A program made the position numbers and the translations under genes. The notes beneath the pieces were generated by a model. It ran no database searches and was not told the origin of the DNA. It saw only the letters and a list, made by a program, of their open reading frames with translations. 64,000 nt of DNA from Streptosporangium sp. NBC_01756 (GTDB taxonomy: Bacteria; Actinomycetota; Actinomycetes; Streptosporangiales; Streptosporangiaceae). This document shows positions 28,507 to 39,532 of this stretch, piece by piece. Positions within the stretch are counted from its first letter, which is position 1, and each line of letters opens with the position of its first letter. The stretch lies in assembly GCF_035917975.1 (NCBI RefSeq), contig NZ_CP109130.1:4216001-4280000 (forward strand). The letters are read 5' to 3'.

Positions 28507-28579
28507 GGGCCGCGACCCCGCATCCGGCTCTCCCGGATGCGGGCCGCGACCCCGCATCCGGCTCTCCCGGATGCGGGCC
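28507..28579. repeat. Two tandem 34-base hairpin units (probable gnd terminator)
   Basis: A 34-base unit repeats at 28507-28540 and 28541-28574, with a 5-base third start. Each unit holds an 11-base stem, CCCGCATCCGG / CCGGATGCGGG (stems at 28517-28527 with 28533-28543, and 28551-28561 with 28567-28577). Tandem hairpins after gnd probably end its transcript before recF. Confidence 0.8.
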
Positions 28580-28667
28580 GTACGACCACCTGCCCGTCCA
28601 CAGCGGCGCGGGAGGTGTGGACGCGGCGGCGCCCCGGCGGTGGGTGCGGACGGCTAATCTTCCTGGG

Positions 28668-29840
28668 GTGCATGTCGCCAACCTCTCCCTTACCGACTTC
28701 CGGTCCTACGACGCCGTCGACCTCGGCCTGGAGCCCGGTGTCACGGCCTTCGTCGGGCCCAACGGGCAGGGCAAGACCAATCTGGTCGAGGCACTGGGTT
28801 ACGTGGCGACGCAGTCGAGCCACCGGGTCGCCAACGACGGGCCGCTGGTGCGGCAGGGGGCGGTGCGGGCGATCATCCGGTCCGTGATCGTGCGGGAGGA
28901 CCGGCGGGCGCTGATCGAGTTGGAGATCAACCCGGGCCGGGCCAACCGGGCCAGGCTGAACCGCTCGCCGGTCTCGCGTCCGCGCGAGATCGTCGGGCTG
29001 CTGCGCACGGTCCTGTTCGCCCCCGAGGACCTGGCCATGGTCAAGGGCGATCCTTCGGAGCGGCGCCGCTACCTCGACGATCTGCTGGTGGCCAGGACCC
29101 CTCGTTTCGCGGGGGTCCGAGCCGACTACGACCGGGTGCTCAAGCAGCGCGGCGCCCTGCTGCGTACGGCGGCGCGCTCGCGGCGGGGCGGCCGGAGCGG
29201 GCGTCGGGCCGAGAACGACGCGGCGTTCACCGAGGCCGGTGCCGGAGACCCGCTGAGCACCCTGGAGGTCTGGGACGCCCATCTGGCCCGGCACGGCGCC
29301 GAGCTGCTGGCGGCACGGCTGGAGCTGGTCGAGGCGCTGCGGCCGCTGGTCGCCGCCGCCTACGCCGCGCTCGCACCCGGCTCCGCGCCCGCCGGTCTGG
29401 AATACCGGGGCACGCTGCCGACCGAGCCCGGAGCCGACCGTGCGGACCTGGAGAAGCGGCTCCGGGCCGGTCTGCTGGAGGTCCGGAGCTCCGAGCTCGA
29501 ACGCGGCGTCACCCTCGTCGGCCCGCACCGTGACGACCTGTTCCTCGGTCTGGGAGAACTGCCCGCGCGCGGCTATGCCAGCCACGGCGAGTCCTGGTCG
29601 TTCGCGCTGGCACTCCGGTTGGCCGCCTACGACCTGCTCAGGGCGGACGGGGGCGATCCGGTGCTGATCCTCGACGACGTCTTCGCCGAGCTGGACAACC
29701 AGCGCCGCCGCCGGCTGGCGGAGATCGTCGCCCCGGCCGAGCAGGTGCTGATCACCGCCGCGGTCGCCGACGACGTGCCCGGAGAGCTGGCCGGAGGCCG
29801 GTTCGACGTCGCCGAGGGAGGTGTGAACCGTGTCCGGTGA
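28668..29840 (+). CDS. recF: DNA replication and repair protein RecF
   Basis: A 390-residue SMC-like ATPase that helps load RecA at gaps. It has Walker [10 protein letters not shown] at 30-38, the [35 protein letters not shown] segment in pieces from about 102 to 140. Near the C-terminus lie the signature [16 protein letters not shown] and Walker [17 protein letters not shown] 28668 matches the usual start (V-H-V-A-N-L-S-L); the frame continues upward to 28617 without homology. It overlaps the next gene by 11 bases. Confidence 0.95.
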   Translation: MHVANLSLTDFRSYDAVDLGLEPGVTAFVGPNGQGKTNLVEALGYVATQSSHRVANDGPLVRQGAVRAIIRSVIVREDRRALIELEINPGRANRARLNRSPVSRPREIVGLLRTVLFAPEDLAMVKGDPSERRRYLDDLLVARTPRFAGVRADYDRVLKQRGALLRTAARSRRGGRSGRRAENDAAFTEAGAGDPLSTLEVWDAHLARHGAELLAARLELVEALRPLVAAAYAALAPGSAPAGLEYRGTLPTEPGADRADLEKRLRAGLLEVRSSELERGVTLVGPHRDDLFLGLGELPARGYASHGESWSFALALRLAAYDLLRADGGDPVLILDDVFAELDNQRRRRLAEIVAPAEQVLITAAVADDVPGELAGGRFDVAEGGVNRVR

Positions 29841-30561
29841 GCAGCCGCCGGACGTCGGCGGAAGGCCGCCCGGGACCCGATCGGCGAAGAGCGCGGCGGG
29901 CTCCGGAGAGCTGCCGTCCGGGCCCGGACCGGAGAGGGGTGCGGACTCCGGAGGGAGGCCGCCCGGCCTCGAATCGGCGAAGAACACGAGTCCCGAGGAG
30001 AGAGCGCCCGAGTCCGGAGCCGCGGGGAGAGCGTCGGGCTCCGGGGAGGCGCCGCCCGAGTCCGGAACGGCGAAGAGCGCCGCGGCCAAGGGCGCCGCGC
30101 TCGCCAGGGAGAAGCTGGCCCAGGCCAAGTCGGATGCGGCCAGAAGGGGGCAGCTGCCGCGCCGCGAGCCCCGGAGCAGAGCGACCGGGCCGCGCAGGAA
30201 TTTCGGCGATCCACAGCTTTTCGGTCGGGCCATAGCCGATCTCCTGTCCGACCGGGGCTGGGAGCAGCCCGTCGCCGTGGGCGGGGTGTTCGGCCGCTGG
30301 CATGAGATCGTCGGCTCCGACCTGGCCGCGCACACCAGGCCGGAGACCTTCGCCGACGGGGAGGTCGTGGTGGTCGCCGACTCCACGGCCTGGGCGACCC
30401 AGGTGCGGCTGCTGGCAAGAACGCTGGTCAAACGGCTGAACGAGGAGCTCGGGGACGGAACCGTACAGCGGGTGAAGGTCCGCGGACCGCAGAACGGCCC
30501 GCGCACCAGCGGTGGGCTGCGCGTCACCGGAAGCCGCGGTCCGGGCGACACCTACGGCTGA
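29830..30561 (+). CDS. DUF721/DciA-family protein
   Basis: A 243-residue protein. The C-terminal half (about 120-230) is the DUF721/DciA domain: [32 protein letters not shown], with later [16 protein letters not shown]. DciA proteins help load the replicative helicase in bacteria without DnaC. The N-terminal 110 residues are low-complexity, with repeated P-E-S-G/G-R-P-P elements and an alanine/lysine helix. It starts inside recF (11-base overlap), so the two are coupled, and lies before gyrB. Confidence 0.85.
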   Translation: MSGEQPPDVGGRPPGTRSAKSAAGSGELPSGPGPERGADSGGRPPGLESAKNTSPEERAPESGAAGRASGSGEAPPESGTAKSAAAKGAALAREKLAQAKSDAARRGQLPRREPRSRATGPRRNFGDPQLFGRAIADLLSDRGWEQPVAVGGVFGRWHEIVGSDLAAHTRPETFADGEVVVVADSTAWATQVRLLARTLVKRLNEELGDGTVQRVKVRGPQNGPRTSGGLRVTGSRGPGDTYG

Positions 30562-32801
<2,240 letters not shown>

Positions 32802-32849
32802 CGGTAGCCGTACAGCCCTCTCTCCGACTCTGAAAAGGATCCATCACCC

Positions 32850-35336
32850 GTGACGGATGTGAACACTCCGCCCGCAGAGCGCATCGAGCCGGTCGACATC
32901 CAGTCGGAGATGCAGCGCAGCTACATGGACTACGCGATGTCCGTCATCGTGGCCCGCGCGCTGCCCGACGTCCGCGACGGCCTCAAGCCGGTGCACCGCC
33001 GCGTGCTCTACGCCATGTACGACGGCGGCTACCGCCCCGACCGCGGCTACTTCAAGTGCTCACGCGTCGTCGGCGACGTCATGGGCTCCTACCACCCGCA
33101 CGGCGACTCCTCGATCTACGGCACCGTCGTACGGCTGGCGCAGCCCTGGGCGCTGCGCTACACCCTGGTCGACGGCCAGGGCAACTTCGGATCGCCGGGC
33201 AACGACATGCCGGCCGCCATGCGGTACACCGAGTGCAAGCTCGCGCCGATCGCCATGGAGATGATCCGTGACATCGACAAGGACACCGTCGACTTCCAGC
33301 CCAACTACGACGGGCGTTCCTCCGAGCCGCTGGTCCTCCCGTCGCGGTTCCCGAACCTGCTGGTCAACGGGTCGGCCGGGATCGCGGTCGGCATGGCCAC
33401 GAACATCCCGCCGCACAACCTGCGCGAGGTGTCCGAAGGCATCAAGTGGGCCCTGCAGAACCCCGAGGCGGACGACGAGGAGCTGCTCGAAGCGCTGATC
33501 GCGCGGGTCAAGGGCCCCGACTTCCCGACCGGGGCGTTGATCGTCGGCCGCCGGGGCATCGACGACGCCTACCGGACCGGCCGGGGCTCGATCACGATGC
33601 GGGCGATCGTGGAGGTCGAGGAGGACGCCAAGGGCCGCCAGTGCCTGGTCGTCACCGAGCTTCCCTACCAGGTCAACCCGGACAACCTCGCGCTGTCGAT
33701 CGCCGAGTCGGTGAAGGAGGGCCGGATCACCGGCATCGCCGACGTCCGTGACGAGAGCTCGTCCCGGGTCGGCCAGCGGCTGGTGATCGTGCTCAAGCGC
33801 GACGCGGTCGCCAAGGTCGTGCTGAACAACCTCTACAAGCACACCCAGCTCCAGACCACCTTCGGCGCCAACATGCTGGCCCTGGTCGACGGGGTGCCGC
33901 GGACCCTGCGACTGGACCAGTTCGTCCGTCACTACGTGGCGCACCAGATCGAGGTCGTGGTCCGCCGGACCCGCTACCTGCTGCGCAAGGCCGAGGAGCG
34001 GGCCCACATCCTGCGCGCGCTGCTCAAGGCGCTGGAGCGGATGGACGAGGTCATCGCCCTCATCCGGCGCTCCCCGTCGGCGTCCGCCGCGCAGGGCGGC
34101 CTGATGGCGCTGCTGGAGATCGACGAGATCCAGGCGCAGGCCATCCTCGACATGCAGCTGCGCAAGCTGGCCGCCCTGGAGCGGCAGCAGATCACCGACG
34201 AGTACGACACGCTGATGGCGCACATCACCGACTACCAGGCGATCCTGGCCTCGCCTGAGCGGCAGCGGTCGATCGTTCTGGACGAGCTCTCGGAGATCGT
34301 GTCCAAGTACGGCGACGAGCGCAAGACGGAGATCATCGCCTACGAGGGCGACATGTCGATCGAGGACCTTCTCGCCGAGGAGGACATGGTCGTCACGATC
34401 ACCCGCGGCGGCTACGCCAAGCGCACCAACACCGACCTCTACCGGGCGCAGAAGCGCGGCGGCAAGGGGGTGCGCGGTGCGCAGCTGCGGCAGGACGACA
34501 TCGTCGACCACTTCTTCGTCACGACGACCCACCACTGGCTGCTGTTCTTCACGAACAAGGGCCGGGTCTACCGGGTCAAGGCCTACGAGCTGCCCGACTC
34601 CGGCCGGGACGCGCGCGGCCAGCACCTGGCGAACCTGCTGGCCATGCAGCCGGACGAGGTCGTCATGGAGGTGCTGGACCTGCGTGACTACGAGGTCGCG
34701 CCGTACCTCGTGCTGGCCACCCGCAGCGGCCTGGTGAAGAAGACGCGCCTGTCGGAGTACGACTCGCCGCGCTCGGGTGGCCTGATCGCCATCAACCTGA
34801 GGGAAGATGACGAGGTGATCGCTGCCCGGCTGGTATCCGAGGAGGACGACCTCCTTCTCGTCTCGCGCGGCGCCCAGTCCATCCGCTTCACGGCCTCCGA
34901 CGAGGCCCTGCGCCCGATGGGCCGGGCGACCAGCGGTGTGATCGGCATGCGTTTCCTCGACGGAGACGAGCTGCTGGCGATGAACCGCATCGGCGACGGC
35001 GACGACGTGCTGATCGCGACCGAGGGCGGTTACGCCAAGCGCACTCCGGCGGATCAGTACCCTCTTCAGGGAAGAGGAGGCAAGGGCGTCCTGACTGCCA
35101 AGATTGTCAGCGCACGTGGCAAGCTGGTGGGTGCTGCCATGGTCAGGCCGGATGACGAGGTTTTCGCGATCACGTCCGCCGGCGGGGTTATCCGGACCAG
35201 CGCAGGAGAGATCAAGCAGTCCGGGCGCCAGACCATGGGGGTACGTCTGATGAATCTCGCGGAGGGTGACAGCGTCGTGGCGCTCGCCCGCAATGCCGAG
35301 GCCTTGGAGACCGAGCAGAATGCGGAAGGTGAGTAG
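32850..35336 (+). CDS. gyrA: DNA gyrase subunit A
   Basis: The DNA-cutting subunit, 828 residues. The N-terminal winged-helix/tower region has [12 protein letters not shown], the quinolone-region segment [11 protein letters not shown], and the catalytic Tyr in the AAMRYTE motif. The coiled coil carries the GyrA zipper [12 protein letters not shown], and the C-terminal beta-pinwheel repeats include the GyrA-box-like [10 protein letters not shown] (near 535) and [10 protein letters not shown] (near 740). The position equivalent to E. coli Asp87 is Gly91 here. GTG start after AAAAGGATC. The stop is 3 bases before the next gene. Confidence 0.97.
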   Translation: MTDVNTPPAERIEPVDIQSEMQRSYMDYAMSVIVARALPDVRDGLKPVHRRVLYAMYDGGYRPDRGYFKCSRVVGDVMGSYHPHGDSSIYGTVVRLAQPWALRYTLVDGQGNFGSPGNDMPAAMRYTECKLAPIAMEMIRDIDKDTVDFQPNYDGRSSEPLVLPSRFPNLLVNGSAGIAVGMATNIPPHNLREVSEGIKWALQNPEADDEELLEALIARVKGPDFPTGALIVGRRGIDDAYRTGRGSITMRAIVEVEEDAKGRQCLVVTELPYQVNPDNLALSIAESVKEGRITGIADVRDESSSRVGQRLVIVLKRDAVAKVVLNNLYKHTQLQTTFGANMLALVDGVPRTLRLDQFVRHYVAHQIEVVVRRTRYLLRKAEERAHILRALLKALERMDEVIALIRRSPSASAAQGGLMALLEIDEIQAQAILDMQLRKLAALERQQITDEYDTLMAHITDYQAILASPERQRSIVLDELSEIVSKYGDERKTEIIAYEGDMSIEDLLAEEDMVVTITRGGYAKRTNTDLYRAQKRGGKGVRGAQLRQDDIVDHFFVTTTHHWLLFFTNKGRVYRVKAYELPDSGRDARGQHLANLLAMQPDEVVMEVLDLRDYEVAPYLVLATRSGLVKKTRLSEYDSPRSGGLIAINLREDDEVIAARLVSEEDDLLLVSRGAQSIRFTASDEALRPMGRATSGVIGMRFLDGDELLAMNRIGDGDDVLIATEGGYAKRTPADQYPLQGRGGKGVLTAKIVSARGKLVGAAMVRPDDEVFAITSAGGVIRTSAGEIKQSGRQTMGVRLMNLAEGDSVVALARNAEALETEQNAEGE

Positions 35337-35339
35337 TCC

Positions 35340-36071
35340 ATGTGCGCCCAGGCCAAGCCAGGTCGTCCACGTCCGGCCTCCTCATCGACCTCATCGACAC
35401 GCGACCAGGTGACGGAGAAGATGGACAAGGCCACCGAAGCGGACCCAGCCAAGGTGGTTGCGTCACCGGCTGACGGTAGCAAGCCCACGCCGGAGACCGA
35501 TGATTCGGTAACCGACGACCTTAAGGGCGGGCAGAACGTGACGGCGATCGAGGACGGCAAGCCGAGCGATTCCACGACGCGGATCCGTCCGCAGTCCGCG
35601 GAGACCGACAGTTCCTCCTGGGCTCCCGGGGGTCTGTCGTCCCCCGCACCGGAGAGGCCGGGCAAGAAGAGCTCACCCGCCTCGCCTGCCAGGTCGCCGC
35701 GTAAGGCACACCTGGTGCTGCGCCGGATCGAGCCGTGGTCGGCCATGAAGTTCAGTTTCGTGGTGTCCCTGGTCTGCTTCGTGGTGCTGTTCGTCGCGGT
35801 CGCGGTGCTCTACATGGTGCTGTCCGGACTGGGCGTGTTCGAAAGCATCGTCCAGACGGTGAACCAGCTGACGACGGCCGACGGCAAGACCACCAGCAGT
35901 GTGGACGTCGCATCCTGGTTCGAGCCGGTCCCCATCCTCGGCTACACGGCGCTGATCGGCGCGGTGAACGTGGTGCTGATCACCGCCCTGTCCACCCTCG
36001 GCGCGGTGATCTACAACATCGCCTCCGAGCTGGTCGGCGGCGTTGAGGTCACCTTCAGCGAGGCCGAATAG
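35340..36071 (+). CDS. DUF3566 membrane protein
   Basis: A 243-residue protein found downstream of gyrA in actinobacteria. The N-terminal 120 residues are disordered (Ser/Pro/Thr/Lys-rich). The DUF3566 part follows: AHLVLRRIEPWSAMKFSFVVS, a long membrane helix, an outer loop with VNQLTTADGK, then a second helix (TALIGAVNVVLITALSTLGAVIYNIASEL) and a short acidic tail. ATG 35340 lies three bases after the gyrA stop, with GGAAGGTGAG as ribosome site in gyrA's end. Its function is unknown; in mycobacteria the matching protein is linked to cell growth sites. Confidence 0.88.
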   Translation: MCAQAKPGRPRPASSSTSSTRDQVTEKMDKATEADPAKVVASPADGSKPTPETDDSVTDDLKGGQNVTAIEDGKPSDSTTRIRPQSAETDSSSWAPGGLSSPAPERPGKKSSPASPARSPRKAHLVLRRIEPWSAMKFSFVVSLVCFVVLFVAVAVLYMVLSGLGVFESIVQTVNQLTTADGKTTSSVDVASWFEPVPILGYTALIGAVNVVLITALSTLGAVIYNIASELVGGVEVTFSEAE

Positions 36072-36208
36072 ACGTCCCCGTCGTGTCCCCGGCCCAGCGG
36101 TCGGGGACATGGCGCGAGCGGGTGCCGGAACAGGGTAAGCTTTTCCCTGTTCGACCGAACGGGTTCGCCTCCGGCAGACGGATGCGATACCGTTCTTTCG
36201 CGTAATGA

Positions 36209-36282
36209 GGGGCTATAGCTCAGACGGTTAGAGCGCTTCCCTGATAAGGAAGAGGTCCCAGGTTCAAGTCCTGGTAGCCCCA
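36209..36282 (+). tRNA. tRNA-Ile (anticodon GAT)
   Basis: A full cloverleaf of 74 bases: acceptor GGGGCTA/TAGCCCC with discriminator A, D arm with GCTCAGACGGTTAGAGC, anticodon arm CTTCC-CTGATAA-GGAAG with GAT at 36243-36245, and T arm GGTTCAAGTCC. CCA is not encoded; the CCA enzyme at the start of the window would add it. It lies downstream of gyrA, as in many actinobacteria. The usual partner tRNA-Ala is not seen next to it. Confidence 0.97.
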
Positions 36283-36292
36283 CCCAGCTCAG

Positions 36293-36325
36293 AGGCCATT
36301 TCCCACCAAGGGAAGTGGCCTTTTT
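36293..36325 (+). terminator. Terminator after tRNA-Ile
   Basis: A 12-base stem AGGCCATTTCCC / GGGAAGTGGCCT (one G-U pair) with a five-base loop, followed directly by TTTTT. Confidence 0.88.
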
Positions 36326-36450
36326 GATCTTCCGGGTGACTGAGGTCGTATCTCGTCCGAAGGTCACGAGCTACAGCCGGAAGACTGAGCCTCCCCGTCC
36401 CGAGGTTCGCCCGGAGGATGAGCGGTTATGGGGTCCTGGGGATATAGGCG

Positions 36451-36900
36451 ATGAAGCACCGCGCACTGTTGTGCTGGATGGGTGCCATCCTGCTGCCCAC
36501 CCTTCCTCGCTGGGCTTTGTTGCCAGTAGATACAGAGATCTACATCTGCGCCTATGTGGACACCGAAGGCGGATACACCGGTCGTGATGTGCTCGGCCTG
36601 GGCTTCGGCGCGATGGCCATTCTTCTTCCCCCTGCTTTGATGGCGCTGGCCGTGGCCGCACGGCGATCACTGCCCCGAAGGGGCCGACTCCTGGCCTGGA
36701 CAGGAGCGGGCGGAGCGCTCGTGACAGCCGCTTACTACGCACTGTCGACCATTGCGTTCTTCTCCCCCTATTGCCCTGAGGGTTCGCAGGGGCCTGGGTT
36801 CGTGCTCCCGCTCTACGGCGCCATTGCTGCGCTCGTTCTGATCGCCGGCGTGTCACGAGCCGAAGACAAGCCCGGCGCGGAGGCCGAGACACGGTCATGA
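36451..36900 (+). CDS. Hypothetical four-helix membrane protein
   Basis: A 149-residue protein I do not recognise. Hydrophobic segments at about 6-24, 48-70, 83-102 and 120-140 suggest four membrane helices. The loop between helices 1 and 2 has a single Cys and an acidic stretch (YVDTEGGYTGRD), and the short C-terminal tail is charged. ATG 36451 follows a weak GGGGATATAGGC site. No recognisable partner gene; a 369-base gap follows. Confidence 0.55.
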   Translation: MKHRALLCWMGAILLPTLPRWALLPVDTEIYICAYVDTEGGYTGRDVLGLGFGAMAILLPPALMALAVAARRSLPRRGRLLAWTGAGGALVTAAYYALSTIAFFSPYCPEGSQGPGFVLPLYGAIAALVLIAGVSRAEDKPGAEAETRS

Positions 36901-37269
36901 ACAGTGTTCAAGCCTGCGAGAAGATCTGATCCATCGCTTCGGCGCCTTCCAGTGGTTCCGGGCGGAGTTGCTTCCGGTGGACCTTCTCCGTCACTGCCGC
37001 CCCTGCCGCTGCGACCGCCGGCCCAACCGCTTCGCGGCCCCTTCGGGGTGCCATTCGGCATTGCGCCGGCCGTCTCCACTCGGTTATCTCAGGAACGTCT
37101 CCATGGTGGAGAGCAACGACTCTGCCGCCCAGCTTCCGGTGCGCGGGCCTGGCGGCCCTGTGCTCCGGGTCAGGTTGCCATCGGATGGCACGGCCACTTG
37201 AGAGCGGCAATTACCAGCCGGATACGGCCACGCGACCATGGGAGGTCTGTCGCCGCACCCGACGAGTGA
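36901..37269. other. Gap without a recognised gene
   Basis: Open frames exist on both strands (for example a minus-strand frame ending at 36908) but none has a credible start, ribosome site or recognisable protein. No clear hairpins or repeats seen. Confidence 0.4.
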
Positions 37270-37530
37270 TCATTTTATGTGGTCGGTTTGCGGCGCGGGT
37301 TTTCCGTGACTTCCCGAAGTGCGGTGGTGGCCGTGGAGGTGGGCTAGCGCGGCATCGACTAGGCGGCCGAGGTTGCCCAGTTCGTACAGCATCCGGTGGC
37401 GCTCAGCGTCCTCCCACGCTCTGATGGCCACCCCGATGTCACCCGATTTACCGGCCGTGACGATGACCTCTTGGCCGTTGACGCGCTTGGTGGCCGTATC
37501 GCCCAGGATGACCCAGCCGTACACGGTCAC
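37270..37530 (-). CDS. Hypothetical 86-residue protein, coupled to the upstream gene
   Basis: A short protein beginning V-T-V-Y-G-W-V-I-L-G and containing an acidic helix (IRAWEDAERHRMLYELGNLGRLVDAALAHL) and a His-rich end. I do not recognise the family. The GTG start overlaps the stop of the preceding gene by four bases (GTGA), a strong sign of translational coupling. The open frame upstream to 37716 is the shadow of that gene. Confidence 0.6.
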   Translation of the reverse strand: MTVYGWVILGDTATKRVNGQEVIVTAGKSGDIGVAIRAWEDAERHRMLYELGNLGRLVDAALAHLHGHHRTSGSHGKPAPQTDHIK

Positions 37531-37904
37531 GACCCCCGAGCAGCCACGATCAGGGCAACCACCTGTTCGGGATGCTCGCTTCGCACCGCTTGGAGGTCGG
37601 AGCCGTCGCGCAAGGAGACCAGGTAGCTGCCCGAGCGCGGCCCCATGGTCACCGTGGCTACGCGCCAGCCCTGCGGACCCTTCACGGTCAGTTCCGGCGG
37701 GTGCCGCTCCATCCACGACCGAAGCGGAGGCTGGTCAGGCCAGGCAGCCGCACTGTTGGCGAACAGTCCGAGACTGATCGTGTGGTGGCGGTGAGCACGG
37801 ATTCCCCGCTCGGTGAGAAGCCGCTGTACGACGGCCAGCGCCCTGTCATGACTCTCTACTGTCGCCTCGTCGACGGCGGGTGGGACGGCTCTACAGTTGT
37901 CCAT
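37527..37904 (-). CDS. Hypothetical 125-residue protein, divergent from XRE regulator
   Basis: An unrecognised soluble protein: an N-terminal helix (VESHDRALAVVQRLLTERG), then HRHHTISLGLF and a strand-rich C-terminal half (GWRVATVTMGPRSGSYLVSL). ATG 37904 was chosen because TGGAGGT lies upstream and the hydrophilic extension above it is the divergent promoter zone. It forms an operon with the 86-residue gene. The divergent XRE-TPR regulator suggests joint regulation. Confidence 0.6.
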   Translation of the reverse strand: MDNCRAVPPAVDEATVESHDRALAVVQRLLTERGIRAHRHHTISLGLFANSAAAWPDQPPLRSWMERHPPELTVKGPQGWRVATVTMGPRSGSYLVSLRDGSDLQAVRSEHPEQVVALIVAARGS

Positions 37905-37930
37905 GGGTCGCACCTCCAGTGTACGATCAA

Positions 37931-37971
37931 GGGACCCGTACGGCGTTACCGCGCCTGCGGGTCCCGTTTTT
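37931..37971 (+). terminator. Terminator-like hairpin in the divergent leader
   Basis: An 8-base stem GGGACCCG / CGGGTCCC with an internal 19-base loop is followed by GTTTTT on the plus strand. It lies upstream of the XRE regulator gene and in the 5' region of the opposing pair, so it could be an attenuator. A second 8-base hairpin (GACTGGGG/CCCCAGTC, 38027-38054) lies 16 bases before the regulator ATG. Confidence 0.55.
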
Positions 37972-38070
37972 CCTGGTGCTCCCATGACATCGCCGGGTAT
38001 CCCGCGCCGACAGTGTGAGTAGGGGAGACTGGGGGAGACAGGAGGACCCCAGTCCCCCGAGGTGCACACC

Positions 38071-39303
38071 ATGGACAACGTTCCGGCCTGGGCGCTGCGG
38101 TTACGCGCCGCGAGGCGTGGCAAGTTGTGGACCCAGCGAGACATGGCCAGGCAGCTTGCCGAGGCCGCCGATCCGCACACTCGTGCCCGCCTGCCCGAGC
38201 GGGATTCCCTGATCCGCATGATCAAGGATTGGGAGGCGGGCAAGCACCAGCCCAAGGACCCCTACCGGCTGCTCTACTGCCGGGTGTTCGGCACAGCAGA
38301 AGCCGAGCTGTTCAGCGAGGAGCCGGAGAGCACGGCGCCGGGCAGTCCCCACTTCGCCGAGGAGATCGAGGCGCTGGAGCTGGCCCGTCGTGTCTCAGCC
38401 AGCGATGTGGGCACCGAAACGCTTGATCGGTTGGAACTGGCCGTCGACGACCTCGCGATGGCCTACCAGGGGACACCACCGGCTGAGTTGCTGGAACGGG
38501 TACGCCGGCATCTGTCGTACGTCTCGTACCTGGTCGACGCCAAGAAGACGTTCGCCGAGCACCGCCGCCTTCTCACGGCCGGTGGTTGGCTGTCGCTGCT
38601 GGCCTCCACCTGTCACATCGACCTTCGCCAGTTCGAGGCCGCCGGAACGTGGCTTCGGACGACCGCCCAGCTGGCCAAGCACGCCGAGCATCCCGAGATC
38701 GCCGCGTGGTGCCTGGAGACGAAGGCGTGGCAGGCGGTCACCACCGGCGACTACCGCCGCGCCCTGACCCTGACCCAGGGAGCGCAGGCGATCGCACCGC
38801 GCACCAGTTCGGCCTACATCCAGGCGACCGCGCAGGAAGGCCGGATCTGGGCGCGGCTCGGGTCCGGCCCGGAGACGCGTGATGCGCTGAGTCGTGTTGC
38901 CCGGCTGGTCTCGCCGTTGTCGATGCCCGATCATCCCGAGCACCACTACCGCTACGACCCCTCCAAGAGTGAGGCGTATGTGGCGACCACGCTGTCATGG
39001 CTGGGGGATCCGGCCGCCGAGCCGTACGCCCGGCAGGTGCTCGCCCGCCTGGAGTCGGCCGCGGACGGGTTGGTACGTCCGCGCCGGGCAGCCTCCGCGC
39101 GCCTTGACCTCGCTCTGGCCCTGCTCGCCACCGACCAGCCCGACGAAGCGGGTCAGCTCGCCCTCACGACCATGACGAGCGGCGTGCTGGTGCCGTCCAA
39201 CTACTGGAGAGCGCGCGAGGTGATCGGTGCCATCGAAACGCGTCGCATGCCGGAAGCCGCCGAGCTACGTGAGGCGTATCGAGAGCTGAGCGGCCCCGAG
39301 TGA
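38071..39303 (+). CDS. XRE-family regulator with TPR-like C-terminal domain
   Basis: A 410-residue protein common in Streptosporangiales. The N-terminal helix-turn-helix domain runs from ALRLRAARRGKLWTQRDMARQL to IRMIKDWEAGKHQPKDPYRLLYCRVFG (about 7-75). The rest is alpha-helical with TPR-like pairs (e.g. HIDLRQFEAAGTWLRTTAQLAKHAEH and WCLETKAWQAVTTGDYRRALTLTQGAQ). Such proteins often sense a small ligand or peptide and control a neighbouring gene set. ATG 38071 with GAGG upstream is preferred over GTG 38062. It is divergent from the 37527/37270 pair. Confidence 0.8.
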   Translation: MDNVPAWALRLRAARRGKLWTQRDMARQLAEAADPHTRARLPERDSLIRMIKDWEAGKHQPKDPYRLLYCRVFGTAEAELFSEEPESTAPGSPHFAEEIEALELARRVSASDVGTETLDRLELAVDDLAMAYQGTPPAELLERVRRHLSYVSYLVDAKKTFAEHRRLLTAGGWLSLLASTCHIDLRQFEAAGTWLRTTAQLAKHAEHPEIAAWCLETKAWQAVTTGDYRRALTLTQGAQAIAPRTSSAYIQATAQEGRIWARLGSGPETRDALSRVARLVSPLSMPDHPEHHYRYDPSKSEAYVATTLSWLGDPAAEPYARQVLARLESAADGLVRPRRAASARLDLALALLATDQPDEAGQLALTTMTSGVLVPSNYWRAREVIGAIETRRMPEAAELREAYRELSGPE

Positions 39304-39343
39304 GAATCGGGGAAGGCGCGCTCTATCGGCTCGGACAGGTGAA

Positions 39344-39532
39344 TCACTGAGTGACCGACTGGGTGACAATGACCCTGGTGAACGCCGGAGCCAGCGCGGT
39401 CATGAGTTCCTCGGTGTTCCGCTGTACCCACGCGGCCTCCACGATGAGGGCAGCTTCGATCCAGTCATCGAGATACTCGCGGTCACGCTCCTCACCTGTG
39501 ACTCGTCCGTAAGCTGAGGGTATGTCCCCCAT
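39344..39532 (-). CDS. Possible small helical protein
   Basis: A 62-residue frame starting at ATG 39532, mostly one long amphipathic helix (REYLDDWIEAALIVEAAWVQ) and a short C-terminal strand. Its start overlaps the divergent large regulator start by 11 bases, which is awkward. The composition is protein-like and the gap on either side is otherwise empty, but no family is recognised. Confidence 0.4.
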   Translation of the reverse strand: MGDIPSAYGRVTGEERDREYLDDWIEAALIVEAAWVQRNTEELMTALAPAFTRVIVTQSVTQ

